Positions 1-8,777 of a stretch of 64,000 bases of DNA are shown piece after piece. The stretch covers positions 1-64,000 of the forward strand of contig NZ_CP043498.1 in assembly GCF_009498215.1 (NCBI RefSeq), written 5' to 3'. The notes under the pieces were generated by a model. It searched no databases, was not told the DNA's origin, and saw nothing but the letters and a program-made list of their open reading frames with translations. The position numbers and the translations under genes were made by a program. The stretch's first letter is position 1; every line of letters starts with the position of its first letter. Source of the stretch: Rhizobium grahamii. Lineage in GTDB: Bacteria > Pseudomonadota > Alphaproteobacteria > Rhizobiales > Rhizobiaceae.

Positions 1-31
1 GACATCATATTCGGCTCCTGCTGAACGAAAC

Positions 32-54
32 ATGGGCGGCCACTGGCCGCCCAT
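32..54. terminator. Hairpin downstream of chemoreceptor gene
   Basis: A 10-bp inverted repeat (arms at 32-41 and 45-54, core gggcggcc / ggccgccc) closes on a three-base loop. It lies just past the stop of the minus-strand chemoreceptor gene. T-rich tracts on both sides are short, so it could serve either strand, and termination is inferred. Confidence 0.45.
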
Positions 55-81
55 TTCATTTATGCATCTACGATGATGCGA

Positions 82-2096
82 TCAGAATTCCGTCCAGTCT
101 GCATCCTTGCTGGGCTCGGCGCTGCCGAAGGCGCTTGCGAGCTTCTGGCCAAGCGCACGCGCTGGCGAGGAGGATGGTCGCGAAACGCCGGGTGTCGCGA
201 CGCGGACCGGCGCCTTGCGGGTGACGACTGGCTGGGTGGCCGGCCGTGGAGCAGTGGCTACCTGAGCAGGCGCAGAGCGCGCGCTCGTCGGTACGAAGTT
301 TGTTGCCATGCCACCGGTACCAGTCAGCTTGAACTGATCAAGCAGATTGCCGAGCGTTGCCGCTTCGGTCGCGAGCCTGTGGCTGGCAGCCGTGCTCTCT
401 TCGACCATTGCGGCATTCTGCTGCGTGCCCTGATCCATGGTGTTGACGGCGGTGTTGATTTCCTGAAGGCCGGTCGATTGCTCGCGTGCGGCTTCCGCAA
501 TCGCGTTGACATGCTGGTTGATCTCCTGCACCTCGTGGACGATCTCGTCCAGCGCCTTGCCGGTTTCACCGACGAGCGAAACGCCGGATTGGACGTGGTC
601 GCTTGAGGTCGTGATCAGTGACTTGATCTCCTTGGCGGCATTGGCCGAGCGCTGCGCCAGTTCACGCACTTCCTGCGCGACAACGGCAAAACCCTTGCCC
701 GCCTCGCCGGCACGCGCGGCCTCGACCCCGGCGTTGAGCGCCAGCAGGTTCGTCTGGAAGGCGATGTCGTCGATGACACCGATGATATTGCCGATCTCGA
801 CAGAAGATTGCTCGATCTGCTGCATCGCATCGACCCCTTGCGCACGACATTGCCGGATTTCTCGGCGCCGTTCCGCGTCCTGGCGACCAGCGAGCGAGCT
901 TCCTCTGCGCGCTTGGCAGCGTCCTTGACCGTCGTTGTGATCTCTTCCAGCGCAGCGGCGGTCTCCTCGACGGAGGCTGCCTGCTGTTCGGTGCGCTTGG
1001 CGAGTTCGTCGGCGGCCGCACGGATTTCGCTTGAGCCGGCCATGATCGCGCGGGCGTTGGTGCCAACGGTCTGCATGGTTTCGTTCAGCCTGTAGACCGA
1101 GTTGTTGAAGTCCTGACGCAGTGCGTCGAGATCGCCGACGAACGGCGTGTTGATCTGCGATGCGAGGTCGCCTGCGGCCAGGCGACGGAGACCATCGCCA
1201 AGGGCGCCAACGGCGCGCGACAGGTCAGCCGCTTCCGTGGCTTTTTGCGCCTCGCGCTCGCGCCGTTCGCTGTCGCCGAGATTGCGGTTTCGCTCTGCCT
1301 CGTTTTCGAGGCGGCCGCGTTCGATCGCATTGTCGCGGAATACGGCAACGGCTTCCGCCATCTGGCCGATTTCGTCGCGGCGATCGAGCCCGTCGATCGG
1401 GCTTGCCGTCTCGCCCTTGGCAAGACGCGTCATGCGTTCGCGCAGCTTCGCCATAGGCGAGGAGATGCCGGCCTGCGCGATCCATACGCTCAATCCGATC
1501 GCGCCGAGGACGGCGATGCCGATCAGCGCGAAACAGAGATCGATGCGTCCGTTGACGTTGGCCGAGAGTTCGTCGCCGCCATCGTTGAGAAGCGACATCA
1601 GCGCATCGTTGTTGGCGATCAGCTTCGGCGTTGCGAGATTGAGCTTGGCGTTCAGATCAGCGACGACAGCAAGTGCGCCCGGCTTGTCCTTTGCCTGCGC
1701 GAGCTGAGTGGCTTTGGCGGCCAGCGTCTCCATCTCGTCCACGCTTGCGATAAGCTCGTCGGTGGCCGGCTTGCGGCTCGGGACAAGCTGGGCGGACTGC
1801 TGCAGGCGCTCACGAGCCTGGGTGAACCTGTTCGGTGCTGCGAGGGCCGCGTTGAATTCCGGCGTGTCAGGCGTCAGGTTGACAATGAAGGTTGCCTGCA
1901 GCACGGCGGCATTGGCTGACGCGCTGGCGCGCGAAGCCTGCATGGCGGCGAGCGCTTCATGGTCGATGAAGGCGCTGTAGGCGGCGTCGGCGCCACGGAA
2001 TTCGCTGACGGTATAGACGAGGCCGCCGATCGAGATCAGGCCAAGAAGTGCGACGACCGATATGATCTTGGTGCGGATTTTGAGATGTTTCAGCAT
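82..2096 (-). pseudogene. Methyl-accepting chemotaxis protein, one frameshift
   Basis: This is a transmembrane chemoreceptor that would relay periplasmic ligand binding to CheA/CheW. Read through one frameshift it gives about 671 residues. TM1 is at about 11-30, followed by a helical periplasmic domain, TM2 at about 187-208, HAMP, and the MA signalling domain with the conserved tip [19 protein letters not shown]. The C-terminus is DWTEF, which fits the WxxF-type tether for CheR/CheB known from other receptors. The start at 2096 was chosen because TM1 follows directly; a start at 2204 would add 36 residues that do not look like a receptor. The frame breaks at about 834-837 in a four-base C run (G on the coding strand), and adding one base restores it. 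Both sides are otherwise well conserved, so this is either a sequencing error or a very recent mutation. Ligand unknown. Confidence 0.85.
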
Positions 2097-2300
2097 GGAG
2101 ATCCACTTGAGGTCCAGCGTTGCGCTGAACTGGCATTTTTGAAAACGAGAAGGGCGATCTGAAGGGGCAGGGAAATGCCTGGAGTGGCTCGACATGCGCA
2201 TCATGCGTCGCGGTCAGAAAAGGGCCGGCGTCGTCGGTCTCGAATAGAGTCGATATTGCTTAATGCGGACCTAACGGCCGAGGGATGTCCAACGAAATTT

Positions 2301-4252
2301 TTAAGCGTTTCCGCTTTTGGCTGAATGGAACCGAGCGGGATGCAACTTGCCTTTTGTAACGGTCGGCAGGTGCGGCGTCTTGCTCCAGAAAAACGGCTTG
2401 AAGGGAAGCTCAAGGGCTGCGCGCCAGGCCGCAAGCGAGATCATCAGCCAGTAGACGGGAACCGCCAGCCAGCGCCGGCCGATCTGCTGTCGTTCATCCC
2501 GAAGCATCGCGCGCCGACCGAGCAGGTAGAACAGGCTGTAGCTCATTATCGTGTTGGCGATGTCGAGCGTGAAAAGAATTTGTTCGGTGCTGCCGGGTGG
2601 CGGAAAGCCGAGCAGCAGATAGGTGGCGGTTGTCATCAACAGGACGATGAGCCAAGGATGGGCGAGGGAGGAGATCAGCATCCCACCGATCAGCAACTGG
2701 AAAACGGTGAATGCCCGCGTCCCATCTCCTTCAGGAGCACGAGCGGCGAACGCATCATGACAAGCCAGGTCTGCAGCCAGCCCTTGAACCAGCGGGTCCG
2801 CTGGTTCAGCCAGACCTTCGCCGTCGTCGGCGCGTCTTCATACGTCGGGCAGTCGATGACGCCGCAGCGGTATCCGAGCCGGCAGAGCCGCATGCCGAGG
2901 TCAGCGTCCTCGGTGACGTTGTGCGGATCCCATCCGCCTGCTGCTTCAGCTCCGTGACGCGCAGATGGTTCGACGTGCCGCCAAGCGGCATCGGCAGGCG
3001 GTAGCTCGCCAGCATCGGCAGCAGCATGCGAAACAGCGCGGCATATTCGAGCGCGAAGGAGGCGGTGATCCAGGAGGCGCTTCCGTTGGTGGTCACAAGC
3101 GGCGCCTGCAGGCAGACGACGTCAGCGGACTTGCCACGAACTCGGCGTGTGCGGCGCGCAACTGATCCGGATGCGGTCTATCTTCCGCGTCGTAGATGAC
3201 GAGAAACTCGCCGCGCACGGCGGCCAGAGCATAGTTGAGCGCCTTGGGCTTGGTGCGCGGCTGCATCGCCGGCACCTCGACGATTTCGAATTGCGGTCCG
3301 AGCTCCTCGGCCCGCAGGGCGGCAATGGTCGGGTGATCGTCGGCTTCGCAGATGAGCTTGATGTCGAGCTTTGAGGCCGGCCAGTTCAGCCGTTTGAGAG
3401 CCGCCACAAGCTGGCCGGCGACTTCGGCCTCCTTGTAGAGGGCAACGAGCACCGTATAGACCGGCAGTCGGTCGGTTGTCTGCGGTATGGCTGCCGATTT
3501 GCGCGTATGGCCAAGAGCGAGCGCACGCAGCAGAATTGCCCCCATGTAGATCATTGAGACGGTCAAGTGCACGATGAGCCCGGTCGCTACACCGGACGCA
3601 AAGGCGGCGGCTGCGGCACAGAGGCCGAGCCCTGCCAGAAAACCCTGCTTGCCTGAAAGCACGATCCGCGCGCTGAACCCGGCTCGTGTATCGAACAGGT
3701 GTCGGGCGCTCTCCTTGACGCGACGCTCGGCGCCGCAGCGCCAGACGGCCTGCCGCAGTGCCGAGGGTGTCGTGATGACGGTTCGCTCCGAGAGCGTCGG
3801 GCGGTCGCGCATGAATGCGGCGATCTCGTCGAGTTTCGAGATCTCGGGCACGATTGCCAGAACGGCGCCGCTGACATGGTTGAGCCTGACCATGCGCGCA
3901 TCGATCAGCTGCGTGTCCAGCGTCTTGCTGTCGGCGATCAACGGAGCGTCGATGGCGGAAGAAACGAGAGCCTCAACGCTCGCGCCAAGCCGGCATAGTA
4001 ACTGTCGGGATCGACCGTGCCGCTTGCAAGCAGTTCACGCTCTACGGTCGTACCATTGTTCCGAGCGGCGATCGCTGCGCGTGCGATGATCGGCTTCCCG
4101 ATGCCGAACCTGAGCAGCGCATCGATTTCCACCTGGAACGAATCGAACGCCGCCCTTTGCGGAGCGGGCTGGTCGCGAGACGCTATAGCGATAGTGTGCG
4201 GCGCTGCCTGGTCGGCTTCCAGCCCACCCAGCGCATATTCCCCGATACGCAT
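2301..4252 (-). pseudogene. Family 2 glycosyltransferase with N-terminal extension, four frameshifts
   Basis: Five consecutive frame segments join into one protein of about 651 residues, a membrane glycosyltransferase of the cellulose-synthase-like GT2 group. Motifs are spread over different segments and are all intact: VALYKE at the start of the GT-A fold, YDAED (DxD-type metal site), a TED-type site in NVTEDADLGMRL, and QRTRWFKGW (QxxRW). Predicted membrane helices flank the GT domain, two before and several after. The first ~130 residues resemble the N-terminal domain of type II secretion ATPases, which some GT2 enzymes carry; that is a weak call. Frame breaks are near 3954-3965, 3121-3132, 2933-2944 and 2709-2720, and each is repaired by adding one base. 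The acceptor sugar cannot be told. It is broken as written, but the preserved motifs argue against old decay. Confidence 0.82.
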
Positions 4253-4369
4253 GACTCTGATACACCGTCGTTAGTTGTGGCAGTGCATGTTCATCCCCGA
4301 GGCGGATCATAATGGTGCGAAAAAACCGGCATCTCTCAATCTTAAGGGGTTTTTCTCTTATGGCTGTCA

Positions 4370-5185
4370 GTGGTTGCATTTCTCACCCCTAAAATGCTGC
4401 TTGCGCAGCAATCGGCGCCATCCTTGCCGCTCCTCTTTGATTCCAGGGAGCGATTGGCCAAGCCCGATCTGTCTGCGCTGGTACGCCTTCGCTTCCTGAC
4501 CTCGGTCGATTTTCCGCCATTCAATTTCATGGATCAGAACGGCAAGCTCTCCGGCTTCAACGTCGATCTCGCTCGCGAGATCTGCGCCGAACTGGAGATT
4601 GCCGACAAGTGCCAGATCCAGGCTCTGCCGTTCGCGGACCTGAAGGACGCGCTCGCGGCTTCGCAGGGTGATGCCGTGATCGCGGGTGTTGCGGTCAGCG
4701 AGCAGCTGCGCAGTCAGTTTGCCTTTTCACGTCCGTACCTGATGCTGCCAGCTCGCTTTGCGCGCAATCTGAAGGCGCCGCTTCAGGGGGAAAGCGCCGC
4801 TGCCCTCGCGGACCGACCGGTTGGCGTCGTGAAGGCGACGGTTCACGAAGCGATGCTGGCTGCCTATTTCCCCAAGGTGAAGGCCGTGGCGTTTGACAGC
4901 AAGGAGGCGCTGCTCACCGCATTGAAGGATGGCAAGGTGGAGGCAGCCTTTGCAGATTCCCTGCAGCTTTCCTTCTGGGTGGCGTCGCAGGCCTCAGGCA
5001 ATTGCTGCGCACTCTTCGATGGCCCCTACACCTCGGAACGCTTTCTCGGTGAGGGCATGACGATCATGCTGCGCCAGAAGGACGATGTCTTGCGAGCGGC
5101 CTTCGACCATGCGCTGGCCGCGTTGTCACGCAGCGGCCGTCTCCAGGAAATCTACCTGCGTTATTTCCCTTACGGCCTCTATTGA
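4370..5185 (+). CDS. ABC transporter family-3 substrate-binding protein
   Basis: This is a periplasmic solute-binding protein of the amino-acid (SBP_bac_3) family. The mature region begins near the QQSAPSLP stretch and shows the family opening VDFPPFNFMDQNGKLSGFNVD, the middle ADSLQLSFWV, and the C-terminal LQEIYLRYFPYG. The GTG start at 4370 gives only a short hydrophobic leader with no basic residues. An ATG at 4312 with a GAGG box upstream opens a basic leader (MVRKNRHLSILRG) in another frame. Dropping one base around 4346-4354 would join it to the hydrophobic stretch and make a normal signal peptide. The true gene therefore probably starts at 4312 with one indel. No permease or ATPase gene is adjacent. 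It ends 14 bases from the convergent TerB-like gene. Confidence 0.78.
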   Translation: MVAFLTPKMLLAQQSAPSLPLLFDSRERLAKPDLSALVRLRFLTSVDFPPFNFMDQNGKLSGFNVDLAREICAELEIADKCQIQALPFADLKDALAASQGDAVIAGVAVSEQLRSQFAFSRPYLMLPARFARNLKAPLQGESAAALADRPVGVVKATVHEAMLAAYFPKVKAVAFDSKEALLTALKDGKVEAAFADSLQLSFWVASQASGNCCALFDGPYTSERFLGEGMTIMLRQKDDVLRAAFDHALAALSRSGRLQEIYLRYFPYGLY

Positions 5186-5199
5186 GCGGAAACGGCTGA

Positions 5200-5613
5200 T
5201 CAGCCCTTGCGGAAGCGTGCGATCGCGCTGCGTTCGATGGCGGCGCAAGTGAGCTTGTCCAGACCGAAGCGATCGCGAAGCAGGCTGAGCAGGCGCAGTT
5301 CCTCGGCCTTGACGGAAAGATCTGCCGAAGCGACTTCCACGGCAAGCGCATAGGCCGTGTCGTAGAGGCGGACCGGCAGCGTGTCCTTGACGGTTTCGAG
5401 CACGATGTCGAGCCCCTCGGGTCCAGCGAGAAGGGCGGCGCAGTCGCGGGCCACCGAAATAAGCTTGTCGTCGTCGAAACCTCTGAAGACCGGCAGAAAG
5501 CCGATCAACTGGCCGATTCTTTCCATCTCGCGATCATTCATCGTGCTGTCGACGGCGGAGGCCATCACCATCACGTAGATCAGTGCGTCGTGGGGCGAAA
5601 GCGGCTTGTTCAT
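5200..5613 (-). CDS. TerB-like (tellurite resistance TerB family) protein
   Basis: The product has 137 residues, all helical in character and cytoplasmic. It resembles the TerB/DjlA-N domain: an early acidic segment (MASAVDSTMNDREMERI) and a second one (VEVASADLSVKAEELRLL) match the two conserved metal-binding-like acidic repeats of that fold. The function of stand-alone TerB proteins is not settled. The start at 5613 (MNKPLSPHD) is preferred over an upstream GTG at 5640, because family members usually begin close to the first helix. No ter cluster partners are next to it; a TerC-type gene lies 20 kb away and is unlikely to be linked. It is followed on the same strand by the nuclease-like gene upstream. 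Confidence 0.7.
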   Translation of the reverse strand: MNKPLSPHDALIYVMVMASAVDSTMNDREMERIGQLIGFLPVFRGFDDDKLISVARDCAALLAGPEGLDIVLETVKDTLPVRLYDTAYALAVEVASADLSVKAEELRLLSLLRDRFGLDKLTCAAIERSAIARFRKG

Positions 5614-5665
5614 GCGGGAAAGGTCCTCTCTGTTGGACACAGAGTTTAGGGAGTGGCCGGCGGCA

Positions 5666-6400
5666 TTACAAGGGATCGGACGGCCCTTCCGGCAGTGGTT
5701 CCGTCGCTGGTGTCAGCGGATCGCCCTTGCGCGGATCATCGCCATAGATCCCTTTCTTCTCGTCCTTCGCAGTCTTTCCGATGTCCGCCAGGGACGAACC
5801 CTCCGACGGTGCGGCCCAGCCGTTTTCCACCAGCCATCGCGAAATGTCCTGCGCGCCGATCTTGCACGATGCGCTTGTTGTTCCGCTCCAGCTCGCGTTG
5901 TCGAGGTCGCAATGCACCGTGCGCAACCGCAGAAACAGCCGGAAATTGGTCTTCGCCAGCATGCCGCAAGGCCATTCTCCTCCGTCGGTGCCATTGCAGA
6001 CCTTGTCTGAAGGTGTCGCTTCTATCCCCGCAAGCTGCAGACGACGGTCGCCGAAGCCGAGAATGCCGGCGCTCTCGGCAACGGGACGCGGTAGATCAAC
6101 GCCGTTGTCCGCTTTCACTTTCGGCGTTTCCGGGATTGCCGCAGCCACGCGTTCCAACGGTTTTCCATCGACGCTGGCCGGGTAGAACTGGCTTGCGTCA
6201 TCGATGGGCCGGGCGTTCATGCTGGCGGCGGGATCGGTGGTCGGGGCAGGCGCTGCTTCCATAAGCGGGGGTGAAGTTGCTTCATCGTCGGCCGCCGCCG
6301 TTTGCTGCGTATCGGTCCGCAGACGCTGGCCACCGGTGGCGATCAGTGCGACCACAATCCCGATCCCCGCAACAGACGTGAGTATTGTCGCAGGACGCAT
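5666..6400 (-). CDS. Exported thermonuclease-like (SNase-fold) protein
   Basis: The product has 244 residues with an N-terminal signal anchor (ILTSVAGIGIVVALIATGG), a low-complexity Ala/Pro linker, then a C-terminal domain resembling the staphylococcal nuclease fold of many rhizobial thermonuclease-family proteins (LQLAGIEATPSDKVC, then WPCGMLAKTNFRLFL, and SRWLVENGWAAP). The full catalytic Arg/Glu set of active nucleases is not obvious to me, so activity is uncertain. Two cysteine pairs may form disulfides in the periplasm. It begins 11 bases after the stop of the S24 regulator and may be cotranscribed with it. Confidence 0.62.
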   Translation of the reverse strand: MRPATILTSVAGIGIVVALIATGGQRLRTDTQQTAAADDEATSPPLMEAAPAPTTDPAASMNARPIDDASQFYPASVDGKPLERVAAAIPETPKVKADNGVDLPRPVAESAGILGFGDRRLQLAGIEATPSDKVCNGTDGGEWPCGMLAKTNFRLFLRLRTVHCDLDNASWSGTTSASCKIGAQDISRWLVENGWAAPSEGSSLADIGKTAKDEKKGIYGDDPRKGDPLTPATEPLPEGPSDPL

Positions 6401-6411
6401 GGAAGATTTTC

Positions 6412-7077
6412 CTATTGGCTCGCCCAGATGATACGGGCAATCCAGTCTACGTCGGAAAGCTCGATCGTCCGGTTCGGATGCTCAGGGTTCAGCGACATCA
6501 GCTCTATCGAACGCGGGCTCTGGCGCAGCAGCACCTTCGCCATCACCTCGCCCTCACGCGTCTTGACGACGACGCGGTCGTTGCGGCGAACCTGGGCGCC
6601 TGGCTCGACGATCAGCACGTCACCGTCGCGATAAAGTGGCATCATGCTTTCGCCCTGGACTTCCAGCGCATAGACGCCAGCCTTCTGCGATGGCGCGGCG
6701 GGAAACTCGACGACATCCCAGCCCTGTCCGGCCGGAAAACCGCCGTCGTCGAAGAAGCCGCCGGCACCCGCCTGCGCAAAGCCGAGAAGGGGAATGGAGC
6801 TGCCCTGCGGCGGAAACGCACCCTCGGGGAGGGAGGAAAAGCCTTTGGCGGGCCGCATGAAGGTCAGAAACTGCTCCATGCTGGCGCCTGTCGCATCCAG
6901 TACCTTGGCAATTGATTCCGTTGATGGCCAACGAAGACGTCCATCGGCAGAAAGTCGCTTGGATTTGTTGAACGAGGTCGGGTCGAGGCCTGCACGTCGG
7001 GCAAGACCTGACGGCGTCAGGTCATGCCGTTCGGCAAGCCTGTCGATCGCTCCCCAGATCTGCTCGTGTGACAGCAT
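6412..7077 (-). CDS. S24/LexA-like transcriptional repressor
   Basis: The 221-residue protein has an N-terminal helix-turn-helix (LTPSGLARRAGLDPTSFNKS, about residues 20-40) and a C-terminal S24 peptidase-like domain. The catalytic pair of that family is visible: Ser in the VQGESMMPLY motif and Lys in DRVVVKTREG. Proteins of this build are phage-type or SOS-type repressors that can be inactivated by self-cleavage. It has no prophage neighbours, so it is probably a host regulator. An inverted repeat sits 31 bases upstream of its start, and a half-site copy lies almost at the start codon, which suggests autoregulation. The target genes are unknown, though the downstream nuclease-like gene is a candidate. 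Confidence 0.82.
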   Translation of the reverse strand: MLSHEQIWGAIDRLAERHDLTPSGLARRAGLDPTSFNKSKRLSADGRLRWPSTESIAKVLDATGASMEQFLTFMRPAKGFSSLPEGAFPPQGSSIPLLGFAQAGAGGFFDDGGFPAGQGWDVVEFPAAPSQKAGVYALEVQGESMMPLYRDGDVLIVEPGAQVRRNDRVVVKTREGEVMAKVLLRQSPRSIELMSLNPEHPNRTIELSDVDWIARIIWASQ

Positions 7078-7080
7078 GTT

Positions 7081-7129
7081 TCAATCCGTGCGCCTGCATG
7101 CGGAGATATTTCAATCCGCTGAAATATTA
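7081..7129 (-). promoter_or_regulatory. Candidate operator of the S24 repressor
   Basis: An inverted repeat with 8-bp perfect arms, atatttca and tgaaatat, and a 6-base spacer occupies 7108-7129. The decamer tttcaatccg inside it (7111-7120) is repeated at 7081-7090, exactly 30 bp away and beside the start codon. A palindrome plus a phased half-site immediately upstream of a repressor gene suggests autoregulation, which is inferred. Confidence 0.55.
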
Positions 7130-7181
7130 GCTGCAAGCTTTACGGGAGTAAAGAGACGAGAGGAATAAAATCCTCTTCCTC

Positions 7182-7829
7182 TCAGGCGACGAGCGCCATG
7201 TTGATCTTGCCGAGCTGGATCACGGCCTGTGTGCGGCTGTCGACATTCAGCTTGAGCAGGATGGCTGAGACATGCGCCTTGATCGTAGCCTCGGAAACAC
7301 CGAGCTCATACGCGATCTGCTTGTTCAGCAAGCCTTCTGCCAGCATCGTCAGCACGCGGCTCTGCTGTGGCGTGAGCGTATGCAGCCGGTGGATCAGGTC
7401 GGCGACATCAGGATCCTGTTCCTGTCCGTCGCGATAGCTTTCGGGCGTGGCGATATCGCCGGCAAGAACCGTCTGGATGCCGTGGCGGATGTCCTCGATG
7501 CCAGATGATTTCGAGATGAACCCGGATGCGCCGAGTTCAAGGGCGCGACGGATGGTCGTCGCGTCGTCCGTTGCGGAAATGATGACGATCGGCAGGCCGG
7601 TAAACTCGGAGCGCAGCGCCATCAGGCCGGAAAAGCCGCTGACGCCGGGCATCGAAAGATCGAGCAGCATCAGCTCGGCGTCTGGATGTGTGCCGGCCGC
7701 CATTCGGGCAGCGGCGAAATCGCCGGCTTCGACGATATCAGGATGGCCTTCCATACCGATCACCGCCTGGCGAAGCGCATCCCGAAAAAGCGGGTGATCG
7801 TCGGCGATGATGATTGTCTGTTCCTGCAT
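7182..7829 (-). CDS. LuxR/NarL-family response regulator
   Basis: The product is a 215-residue two-component response regulator. The receiver domain spans residues 1-120, with the acidic pair in IIADDHPLF, the phospho-accepting Asp in LMLLDLSMPG and the conserved Lys in GFISKSS. The C-terminal LuxR helix-turn-helix follows (LTPQQSRVLTMLAEGLLNKQ then ELGVSEATIKAHVSAIL). A GGGAGGGA box precedes the start. No histidine kinase is next to it, so its partner is elsewhere. It is transcribed toward the S24 gene with about 100 bases between them. Confidence 0.88.
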   Translation of the reverse strand: MQEQTIIIADDHPLFRDALRQAVIGMEGHPDIVEAGDFAAARMAAGTHPDAELMLLDLSMPGVSGFSGLMALRSEFTGLPIVIISATDDATTIRRALELGASGFISKSSGIEDIRHGIQTVLAGDIATPESYRDGQEQDPDVADLIHRLHTLTPQQSRVLTMLAEGLLNKQIAYELGVSEATIKAHVSAILLKLNVDSRTQAVIQLGKINMALVA

Positions 7830-7918
7830 CGATCACTCCCTCCCAAGAGCTCGATTGCCCCGCATGGCGCGTACTCCCTATACGCTCCATGCCTCAATTC
7901 CGATCTGACTATATCAAA

Positions 7919-8316
7919 TCAGGTCTTTTGCGGAAGGGCATTGCGTTGGTCTTCACTTTGGAATTCCTTCACTATCCCCATGAAGCTGCGCATCCAGCGC
8001 TCCATGATGCCGATCGAGCGGTCGATTTCGGCGTCCGAGGCAGCGCCTTGTTGACAATGCTCTTGTTCTCAAGCGCCGTGACGCGGGCCGAAAGCCGGTC
8101 GAGTTCCTGTTCGTAGGCAGCGCGCTCATCGGCGGCCATGCGGCAGACGAGCGCGCCGTCCTTCTCCTCGTAGAGCGACATCGCGCCTGTCTGCTTGTCG
8201 AGCCGCACGAAATGGTCGCCGCTACGCTCGAGTTGGAACCGCGACGTGTCCGCCTCGGCGGCATAAGCGCCGAGCGGCAGAAGAAGAATGAAAAGGCCGA
8301 TTGCGATATTTCTCAT
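7919..8316 (-). pseudogene. Small exported protein, frameshifted near its C-terminus
   Basis: A good ribosome site (GGAGG) precedes an ATG at 8316 and a clear signal peptide (MRNIAIGLFILLLPLGAYAA). The mature part is about 110 residues with a predicted coiled coil (AAYEQELDRLSARVTALENK). In the continuous frame the tail becomes Arg/Ser-rich nonsense after VNKALP. One base added at about 8037-8043 gives a plausible tail (SDAEIDRSIGIMERWMRSF) ending at 7919, for a total of about 132 residues. I do not recognise the family; conserved exported proteins of this kind are common in Rhizobiales. The break has the same form as those in the chemoreceptor and glycosyltransferase genes. Confidence 0.65.
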
Positions 8317-8423
8317 GGTTTCCTCCGGAAATCTCGGTGGCTGCCGCATTTTTCGCGGCGAGGCGTGGACATCGCCGTCGCTTTGCGGCAAAGCCCGGAA
8401 AGACCAGCCATTCTGAGGCCATC

Positions 8424-8777
8424 ATGACCCTGACACCCACGCTTTACAAGATCGTGACGGAAACGCTCTGGCAGGAGGCGAAGGCCGCCGGTGTTTTTCG
8501 CGGGGCTACGATCGACCTCACGGACGGCTATATCCACTTCTCGACAGCCACACAGGTCAAGCAGACGGCGGCGCTCTATTTCGCCGGCCAGACCGGGTTG
8601 ATGCTCGTTGCCGTCGACAGCGGCAAGTTCGGCGACGAGCTCGTCTTCGAGCCATCGCGCGGCGGCGCTCTCTTCCCGCATCTCTATGCGGAGCTGCCAC
8701 TGTCGGCCGTGCTGTGGGAGGCGCCGCTTCCCCTCGATGTCGCCGGCCAGCATATTTTTCCGGACCTTGCACCATGA
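8424..8777 (+). CDS. DUF952 family protein
   Basis: The 117-residue cytoplasmic protein matches DUF952: YKIVTETLWQEAKAAGVFRG, then DLTDGYIHFSTATQ, a GLMLVAVDS strand, and the LFPHLYAELPL motif near the end. The biochemical role of the family is not known. The start at 8424 (MTLTPTLYK) was chosen because the conserved domain begins there; the longer open frame back to 8301 encodes unrelated sequence. Its TGA overlaps the pyrD ATG (ATGA), so the two are translationally coupled. This pairing with pyrD is common in Rhizobiales. Confidence 0.85.
   Translation: MTLTPTLYKIVTETLWQEAKAAGVFRGATIDLTDGYIHFSTATQVKQTAALYFAGQTGLMLVAVDSGKFGDELVFEPSRGGALFPHLYAELPLSAVLWEAPLPLDVAGQHIFPDLAP

Noticed and set aside
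6412..7129. Prophage remnant suggested by the S24 repressor
   Set aside because: No phage structural, integrase or lysis genes are nearby; stand-alone S24 regulators are common in Rhizobiales.
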